28,229 nucleotides of DNA from SIG565 sp045646145 (GTDB lineage Bacteria; Bacillota; Clostridia; Oscillospirales; Acutalibacteraceae), in the NCBI GenBank assembly GCA_045646145.1, contig JAZRKE010000070.1, positions 1-28,229 of the forward strand. The letters run 5' to 3'. The number at the start of each line of letters is the position of its first letter. Positions within the stretch are counted from its first letter, which is position 1. Below, piece after piece: positions 23,639 through 28,229 of this stretch. The notes beneath the pieces were generated by a model that was given only the letters and a program-made list of their open reading frames with translations, did no database searches and was not told the origin of the DNA. Made by a program: the position numbers and the translations under genes.

Positions 23639-24790
23639 TTATAGTCTTAGCTCATCCGCTAAAGCAGTAAGCTGAGCTTCACTGTCAGCATTTAGTGCTG
23701 ACAGAATTTTAACTGTGCTTTCAGTATAGCATATGTTTTTACACTTTTCAAGCATTCCCCTCATTACCTTTGTAGCCACAGGCGCCCAAGATCCGTTTTC
23801 TATAAAGGCTACCGTCTTATTCTGGAAATTGCGCTCGGTGAGATTATTAATAAATTCTCGCATAAAAGGGAAAATTTCACCGTTATAGGTGGTGGTTGCA
23901 AAAACTATTTTGCTATATCTGAAAGCATCCTCAACATTTTCTGCCATATCGCTTCTCGCTAAGTCGCTGCTCGACACCGTTACCCCTTTTGCCTTTAGCA
24001 TTTCTGCAAGTTTTAATGCCGCCTTTTTAGTATTCCCATAAACCGAGGTATATGCAATAAATACACCGTCGGTTTCACTTTTGTAGGAAGACCATATATC
24101 ATATAGGTTTACATAATACTCTGTATTCTCGGTAAGGACAGGTCCGTGAAGTGCGCAGATAATCTTTATATCGAGCCCCGCCGCCTTTTTAAGAAGTGAT
24201 TGCACCTGAGCACCGTATTTGCCAACAATGCCTATATAATAACGCCTTGCTTCACACGCCCATTCTTCCTCAGTATCGAGTGCGCCGAATTTACCAAAAG
24301 CATCGGCAGAGAAAAGCACCTTATCGTGAGCTTCATAACTTAAGATTACCTCAGGCCAATGCACCATAGGCGCCGCTATAAAGGTAAGTGTGTGCTTTCC
24401 AAGACTTAGAGTATCCCCCTCACCTACCACAATACGCTTTTCCTCAAAATCAGTGCCGAAAAAGTTTTCCATAATAGCGAAAGCCTTTGCGCTCGACACT
24501 ATTTGAGCCTTAGGATATTTATTCACAAAATGCATAATACTCGACGAATGGTCCGGCTCCATATGATGCACTATAAGATAATCGGGCTGTCTGCCAACGA
24601 GCGCTTTATCTAAATTTTCGAGCCACTCGTCTGAAAAAGCGGCATCAACCGAATCCATAACCGCTATTTTTTCATCGATTATGAGGTAGGAATTATAGGA
24701 AATACCGTTGGGTACTTCATACATACCCTCAAATAAATCTATCTTTTTGTCGTTAACGCCTATATATTTAATATCCTCTGTAATGAACAT
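23639..24790 (-). CDS. fprA: flavodiiron protein FprA (A-type flavoprotein, O2/NO reductase)
   Basis: A 383-residue A-type flavoprotein with an N-terminal metallo-beta-lactamase-like diiron domain and a C-terminal flavodoxin domain. All seven iron ligands are visible: His76, Glu78, Asp80, His81 (HMEPDH), His144 (PMVHWPE), Asp163 (SADAFG) and His215 (ALHGPVL). The FMN-binding loop is YTSVYGNTKKAA. It reduces O2 to water or NO to N2O in the cytoplasm, protecting the anaerobe, with electrons from rubredoxin, which is encoded just downstream. The ATG lies 2 bases after the stop of the upstream CHR transporter; AAGGAG sits 11 bases before it, a slightly long spacing. No fused rubredoxin or NADH oxidase domain is present. 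Confidence 0.95.
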   Translation of the reverse strand: MFITEDIKYIGVNDKKIDLFEGMYEVPNGISYNSYLIIDEKIAVMDSVDAAFSDEWLENLDKALVGRQPDYLIVHHMEPDHSSSIMHFVNKYPKAQIVSSAKAFAIMENFFGTDFEEKRIVVGEGDTLSLGKHTLTFIAAPMVHWPEVILSYEAHDKVLFSADAFGKFGALDTEEEWACEARRYYIGIVGKYGAQVQSLLKKAAGLDIKIICALHGPVLTENTEYYVNLYDIWSSYKSETDGVFIAYTSVYGNTKKAALKLAEMLKAKGVTVSSSDLARSDMAENVEDAFRYSKIVFATTTYNGEIFPFMREFINNLTERNFQNKTVAFIENGSWAPVATKVMRGMLEKCKNICYTESTVKILSALNADSEAQLTALADELRL

Positions 24791-24792
24791 TC

Positions 24793-25371
24793 TTATAAAA
24801 TCTCCTTAATAAGATTAAATACAATTCCAAACACCGCCGACACTAAAATCAAAGATATTGTGGACATTTTTTTGTGTGTTATGCGCTGATAACCGTAAAA
24901 TATTGCGCAGATGCATATAAGAATAATTAAAGAAATTAAATCAAAATTAAATTGTGTTAAAGATACATAACCCACAGCTTTAATAAGCAAAATTAGGCCT
25001 ACTGATAAAATAAGCGCGATTACCACAGGCTTCACGCCCGAAATAAAGCCCTTAAATAATTTATTTTCGGTAAGATTCTTAAGTATAGCAGCAATAAGCA
25101 AAATTATTATAAAGGATGGCAGTACCACACCTAAGGTTGCGATTATACTACCGAGCAATCCGCCTTGAACCGAGCCGATATAGGTCGCCATATTAATAGC
25201 AACAGGACCGGGTGTTGATTCGCAGACACCAATGAATGAATAGAACTGCGCTTCATTTAGCCAGTTGTGTTTGAGCACCGTTTCTTCAATTAGCGGAATC
25301 ATAGCGAAGCCGCCACCAAAGGTGAAAAGGCCTATTTTAAAGAATTCAAGGAAGAGATAAAGATATACCAT
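24793..25371 (-). CDS. CHR-family (chromate-type) transporter, half-size, second subunit
   Basis: A 192-residue single-domain CHR protein. The family signature KIGLFTFGGGFAMIPLIEE at the N-terminus and ESTPGPVAINMATYIG are present, with about six hydrophobic segments. Short-chain CHR proteins occur as adjacent pairs that together act as one transporter of chromate or related oxyanions; the physiological substrate in gut anaerobes is unclear. The ATG overlaps the stop of the first subunit by one base (TAATG), and fprA follows after 2 bases. The tight coupling to fprA suggests shared regulation rather than a separate chromate-resistance unit. Confidence 0.9.
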   Translation of the reverse strand: MVYLYLFLEFFKIGLFTFGGGFAMIPLIEETVLKHNWLNEAQFYSFIGVCESTPGPVAINMATYIGSVQGGLLGSIIATLGVVLPSFIIILLIAAILKNLTENKLFKGFISGVKPVVIALILSVGLILLIKAVGYVSLTQFNFDLISLIILICICAIFYGYQRITHKKMSTISLILVSAVFGIVFNLIKEIL

Positions 25372-25928
25372 TATTTATCCCCCTTTTCTTTTGGTAGGGC
25401 GTAGGCAAAAATTCCTATAATGCCGCCCGCTAAAATGAGGAATATAGAACTAAAATTTATTGAAAACAGTTCAAATGATAACATTAAACCTAAAACTATA
25501 ACAAAAACCGAAACAGGTAATACTTTCTTTTCAAGTTTTTTAAGCATATCAAATCCTGCTTTTGTAATAAGAAGTGCTACCGCGCATTTAATTCCAACAA
25601 AGGCATAAGCTACATATTTATTTGCCATAAAGGCATCTAAAACAAGTGAAATTAAGTATATTATTATTAGCGACGGCAACACAACGCCGAGTGTTGCGAC
25701 AGCACTGCCTAAAACACCTTTTTTCTTAAAGCCTATATAGGTTGCCATGTTAATAGCAATAGGTCCCGGTGTGGACTCTGCAATGGCAATAATCTGAATA
25801 AACTCATCCTCGCTCACCCAACCAAATTTTTCCACTACCGTTTCACGCACATTGGCAATCATAGCATATCCACCGCCAAAGGTGAAAAGACCTATTTTGA
25901 AAAAAGTTTTAAATAAAGTCCAAATCAT
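25371..25928 (-). CDS. CHR-family (chromate-type) transporter, half-size, first subunit
   Basis: A 185-residue CHR-domain protein with FKIGLFTFGGGYAMIANVRE, ESTPGPIAINMATYIGF and several membrane spans. The ATG at 25928 is preceded by AGAAAGG about 9 bases upstream; a longer in-frame reading from 25991 would run through the promoter and palindrome and is rejected. It is first of the CHR-CHR-FprA-rubredoxin operon and overlaps the next gene by one base. The two CHR halves share long identical stretches, as expected for an ancient duplication with opposed topology in a heterodimer. Confidence 0.9.
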   Translation of the reverse strand: MIWTLFKTFFKIGLFTFGGGYAMIANVRETVVEKFGWVSEDEFIQIIAIAESTPGPIAINMATYIGFKKKGVLGSAVATLGVVLPSLIIIYLISLVLDAFMANKYVAYAFVGIKCAVALLITKAGFDMLKKLEKKVLPVSVFVIVLGLMLSFELFSINFSSIFLILAGGIIGIFAYALPKEKGDK

Positions 25929-25949
25929 TTCATTTTGCCTTTCTAACAA

Positions 25950-25981
25950 ATAAGCAAATACTGAAAACAGTATTTGCTTAT
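25950..25981. promoter_or_regulatory. 14-bp palindrome in the CHR-fprA leader
   Basis: A perfect inverted repeat ATAAGCAAATACTG / CAGTATTTGCTTAT with loop AAAA, just downstream of the -10 of the CHR promoter and 22 bases before the first ATG. It has no strong T-run, so an operator or leader hairpin is more likely than a terminator, though it might also attenuate read-through from degV. Confidence 0.6.
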
Positions 25982-26009
25982 AGTATACCATATTTTTAAA
26001 ATTTTTCCA
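25982..26009 (-). promoter_or_regulatory. candidate promoter of the CHR-CHR-fprA-rubredoxin operon
   Basis: On the minus strand TGGAAA (26004-26009), 16-base spacer, TATACT (25982-25987). The -35 matches consensus at 4 of 6 positions. The start would fall in the palindrome at 25950-25981. Confidence 0.5.
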
Positions 26010-26843
26010 CTATTTTTTGAAAAAAGCCACCGCAACAGCGCCGGGACCTGCGTGGGTGCCGATTACACTTCCGATAATGGTATATGGAAGATTATCGGTA
26101 TTCCCCTGCCAAAGCGCCGCGCTATCCTCAATGTATTTTTTAAGCAGTAAATCGCTAAGCCCTGTATAACCTAGCATTATCGGCTGAGTAAAATCAACCC
26201 CACCCGCCTTTTCAATCTCGGTTACAAGCAGGTTGTTTCCCTGCTTTGAACCACGCGCCTTGCCGAGCATTATTATTTCCCCATTTTGTACCGCTAAAAC
26301 AGGCTTAATGTTAAGCAGTCCACCCGCAAAGGCAACTGTTGGCGACACTCTGCCGCCGCGCTTTAGATATTCAAGTGTATCCACCATTGCAACAATGCGG
26401 ATGTTATCCTTAATTTTTTCTAATGTATTGGCAATAGTCTTGGCATCCATTCCGCTTTCAGCGAGCTCTAAAGCCTTCTGGGCGAGAATACCCGAGCCGA
26501 TTGCCACCGAGCCGCTATCAACAATATAGATATTTTCGTAATCTGCTGCCGCTATCATAGCGCTCTGATAAGTGCCCGAAAGCTTTGATGAAATGGTTAT
26601 GACTACTGCACCATCTTTACCTACCTTATCGAACTCATCACTGAATGCGGTTGGTGTTGCCTGAGAGGTATGGGGCATAACGTCGGTTTCTATAAGCTTT
26701 TCGTAAAACTTGGTATGTGTTATTGTAACACCGTCGATATATTCCTCATTCCCAAAATGAACGGTTAGCGGCACTACGGCAAATTTTTCTTTTACTTCGG
26801 AAAGTAAATCGGCTGTTGAATCAATTATAATTTTTACACTCAT
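26010..26843 (-). CDS. DegV-family fatty-acid-binding protein (FakB-like)
   Basis: A 277-residue DegV/FakB protein. The N-terminal IIIDSTADLL, the DGVTITHTKFYE segment, TSQATPTAFSDEF and the ISSKLSGTYQSA ligand loop are typical; the C-terminus has GSVIGTHAGPGAVAVAFF. Such proteins bind a fatty acid and present it to FakA for phosphorylation, so this is a candidate partner of the fakA product at 8-9.7 kb. AGGTG precedes the ATG. It follows the MarR regulator gene by 40 bases with no hairpin between, so the two are probably cotranscribed. Fatty-acid preference is not readable. Confidence 0.93.
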   Translation of the reverse strand: MSVKIIIDSTADLLSEVKEKFAVVPLTVHFGNEEYIDGVTITHTKFYEKLIETDVMPHTSQATPTAFSDEFDKVGKDGAVVITISSKLSGTYQSAMIAAADYENIYIVDSGSVAIGSGILAQKALELAESGMDAKTIANTLEKIKDNIRIVAMVDTLEYLKRGGRVSPTVAFAGGLLNIKPVLAVQNGEIIMLGKARGSKQGNNLLVTEIEKAGGVDFTQPIMLGYTGLSDLLLKKYIEDSAALWQGNTDNLPYTIIGSVIGTHAGPGAVAVAFFKK

Positions 26844-26883
26844 TTTTTACACCTCAATAATATTTTCCTAAATTCACTACGGT

Positions 26884-27342
26884 TTATTCCTGTTCGGGTA
26901 GGCCATTTACGCTCAAATTTTTAAGATTAAGTGCGATGGACTCTAAAGACCTATAAAAAATTGCACGGTCGGAGTCGGTTAATTCTCTTCCCGCAATCTC
27001 CACCGCTAAAGCGGCTCTGCGACGGACGAAATCTGCCGCCTGTCTACCCTTATCGGTAAGGATGAAAACACCTCTATAAAGATTCTGGTGAATTCCCTCT
27101 TTTCTTACAAGCCCGTTTTTCTCCATAATTGCCATCATTCGCGAAACATCGGCTTTATCCTTGCCGCATTCTTCGCAGATTTTGGGCGCTGTAACACCCT
27201 CTGGGTAACGGCTCATTGTTAAAAGATACACCGAGTGCGACCCCTTAAGTCCGTACTTTTCCATTTCATCACCTGTTATTTTATGCCAATAACGAGAAAT
27301 TTCTGAAATGGCATACGAAAACCTTTCAAATCTTTCTACCAC
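26884..27342 (-). CDS. MarR-family transcriptional regulator
   Basis: A 152-residue winged-helix MarR protein. The recognition region is VTAPKICEECGKDKADVSRMMAIMEKNGLVRKE, followed by a wing (GVFILTDKGRQAADF) and a C-terminal dimerisation helix. The start is a GTG at 27340-27342, 6 bases after AAGGAGGG. Two 22-base palindromes flank and overlap its promoter, so it almost certainly represses itself and the downstream degV gene. Two Cys residues in ICEECGK lie in the recognition region and might respond to oxidation, which is speculation. The ligand is unknown; a fatty-acid or acyl signal would fit the DegV neighbour. Confidence 0.92.
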   Translation of the reverse strand: MVERFERFSYAISEISRYWHKITGDEMEKYGLKGSHSVYLLTMSRYPEGVTAPKICEECGKDKADVSRMMAIMEKNGLVRKEGIHQNLYRGVFILTDKGRQAADFVRRRAALAVEIAGRELTDSDRAIFYRSLESIALNLKNLSVNGLPEQE

Positions 27343-27356
27343 TGCTAACCCTCCTT

Positions 27357-27378
27357 AGAAGTTGAATTCTCAACATCT
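27357..27378. promoter_or_regulatory. MarR operator site 1
   Basis: AGAAGTTGA-ATTC-TCAACATCT, an imperfect palindrome with perfect GTTGA/TCAAC inner arms. It lies between the -10 and the ribosome site of the marR gene. It differs from site 2 at 2 of 22 positions. Confidence 0.7.
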
Positions 27379-27381
27379 CAT

Positions 27382-27410
27382 AATATAGCATAAAGAAGTT
27401 GATTTGTCAA
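27382..27410 (-). promoter_or_regulatory. sigma-A promoter of marR-degV
   Basis: On the minus strand TTGACA (27405-27410), 17-base spacer, TATATT (27382-27387). The -35 lies inside operator site 2, and the expected start near 27375 lies inside site 1. Confidence 0.82.
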
Positions 27411-27415
27411 CATCT
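27394..27415. promoter_or_regulatory. MarR operator site 2
   Basis: AGAAGTTGA-TTTG-TCAACATCT, covering the -35 of the marR promoter. Centre-to-centre distance to site 1 is 37 bases, about three and a half helical turns. Confidence 0.7.
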
Positions 27416-27425
27416 TTATAAAATT

Positions 27426-27454
27426 AAGCGCCCCAACCGAACGTTGGAGCGCTT
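27426..27454 (-). terminator. terminator after the beta-helix gene
   Basis: Stem AAGCGC-C-CCAAC / GTTGG-A-GCGCTT with one internal mismatch and a 5-base loop, followed on the minus strand by a T-rich stretch. It lies just past the stop of the beta-helix gene and upstream of the marR promoter. Confidence 0.65.
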
Positions 27455-27458
27455 TCAA

Positions 27459-28229
27459 TTATTTTACTGTTTTAAAGGTATTACCCTCGGCTGTGAAATA
27501 TTTATTAATTTCACTTATATAATCACCTTTTAATGTTTTACCTTTAATAATATTTGCTCTATCTGTTTCTAAGAACAGATTATTTTTCAAAATCATATTT
27601 GCTTTATTCCATTCAGGTGTTTTTATTCCAAGACATCCCTTTCTGGAACGATCAAATATATTATTTTCTATATAAAGAGGCTTTACATGAACGTTGGTAT
27701 CATTCTCACCTTGGGCATCATATTTAAAATGTGCATATACATTTTTATCGGGACGGTCAAGACTTCCCCAACCCCAACCGGTATAGCGGCAAATATTTCC
27801 CCTTATATATACATCGTTATAAGTAAAGGTTCCGTTAGGTGATTTCTGTTCCTCCTTAACGCTTCTGCAAGAGAATGCCTCAATATCATATGTATTATAC
27901 TCTAGAAGGTTGTTTTCATAATGAATATTCGTATAATTCGTTGCTTTAAGTGACTCTGAATTAGGATCGACAGTTATTGGTCCTTGATGTGTTAAAGCGG
28001 CATCGTACGATTGGAAAATATAGTTATCGTGAATATTTACATCCACAGCAACACTCCAGAATTCTATGGCATTACCAAGGGAAACAGCACCCGAATATAA
28101 ATCCCTACCGCCACAGTAGCCCATTATACAACCCTCAACCTCCATATTGTAAACAGCACCTAATTGACCTAAAAAATGAACTCCTGTATACATTAAGCAG
28201 AGGTTTTGTAATTTTACGTTCTCTAGTTT
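27459..28229 (-). CDS. right-handed parallel beta-helix protein, C-terminal part (partial)
   Basis: The reading frame is open to the right edge, so 256 C-terminal residues are present and the start lies beyond the window; the ATG at 28193 is internal. The sequence has short repeating coils rich in Asn, Val and Ile, such as VNIHDNYIFQSYDAA, NIHYENNLLEYNTYDIEAF, DVYIRGNICRYTGWG, LYIENNIFDRS and MILKNNLFLET, the asparagine-ladder pattern of right-handed beta-helix (pectate-lyase-like) proteins. Such proteins are often secreted polysaccharide lyases or hydrolases or binding proteins. Without the N-terminus neither a signal peptide nor a catalytic site can be judged. A hairpin follows the stop. 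Confidence 0.82.
   Translation of the reverse strand, partial: KLENVKLQNLCLMYTGVHFLGQLGAVYNMEVEGCIMGYCGGRDLYSGAVSLGNAIEFWSVAVDVNIHDNYIFQSYDAALTHQGPITVDPNSESLKATNYTNIHYENNLLEYNTYDIEAFSCRSVKEEQKSPNGTFTYNDVYIRGNICRYTGWGWGSLDRPDKNVYAHFKYDAQGENDTNVHVKPLYIENNIFDRSRKGCLGIKTPEWNKANMILKNNLFLETDRANIIKGKTLKGDYISEINKYFTAEGNTFKTVK

Noticed and set aside
25929..25991. N-terminal extension of the first CHR subunit from 25991
   Set aside because: It would translate through the candidate promoter and palindrome, and the family starts near the KIGLFTFGGG motif.
1..28229. CRISPR array, rRNA, insertion sequence or replication origin
   Set aside because: No regularly spaced repeats, rRNA-like conserved stretches, transposase motifs or DnaA-box clusters were seen on reading through the window.

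Overview
The window looks like chromosome of a low-to-moderate GC, anaerobic, gut-type Firmicute of the class Clostridia (Oscillospiraceae/Ruminococcaceae-like). The grounds are a gltX-glnS tandem, an Asp23-FakA-RecG operon, strong Shine-Dalgarno sites with some UUG and GUG starts, a flavodiiron protein with rubredoxin, and short AT-rich intergenic gaps. Genus-level placement is not possible from sequence reading alone.

Layout. (1) 1-2.7 kb: the end of glutamyl-tRNA synthetase, then glutaminyl-tRNA synthetase and a Nif3-family protein, closed by a strong terminator. (2) 2.8-5.2 kb: a small accessory patch with a membrane protein of unknown function, a truncated and probably frameshifted tyrosine integrase, and a barstar immunity gene with a barnase-type RNase carrying a MuF (phage head) remnant. 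It ends at tRNA-Pro(UGG). (3) 5.2-11.8 kb: a plus-strand housekeeping operon behind a good sigma-A promoter: YmdB phosphodiesterase, an orphan family-5 solute-binding lipoprotein, Asp23/Gls24, FakA and RecG. (4) 11.8-13.3 kb: a DUF6512-like membrane protein coupled to a Cu/Zn-SOD-like protein, and a DUF3892 protein.

(5) 13.2-23.4 kb: a sugar-catabolism island of two clusters, each divergent from its own AraC-type regulator. The first (minus strand) encodes a PIG-L deacetylase, an atypical NagB-like isomerase/deaminase, a PfkB kinase and a class II aldolase. Together these would take an N-acetylated amino sugar (phosphate) to triose phosphates. The second (plus strand) encodes L-fucose isomerase, an alpha/beta hydrolase, L-fuculose-phosphate aldolase and a rhamnulokinase-family kinase. 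Fucose plus an acetylated amino sugar fits mucin or milk glycans, but no transporter or glycosidase lies in the window. Near-identical terminator hairpins with the stem CCCGAGTATC stand at both edges and at the midpoint of the island.

(6) 23.4-27.4 kb (minus strand): MarR regulator and DegV, then a separate promoter with a 14-bp palindrome driving two half-size chromate-type transporters, the flavodiiron protein FprA and a 52-residue rubredoxin. The last four form a plausible oxygen/NO or oxyanion stress operon. (7) 27.4-28.2 kb: the C-terminal part of a right-handed beta-helix protein that runs off the window. The observations most worth following are the amino-sugar cluster with its altered NagB-like active site, the MuF-barnase/barstar pair with matching changes at the known interface, the CHR-FprA-rubredoxin operon, and the repeated terminators.
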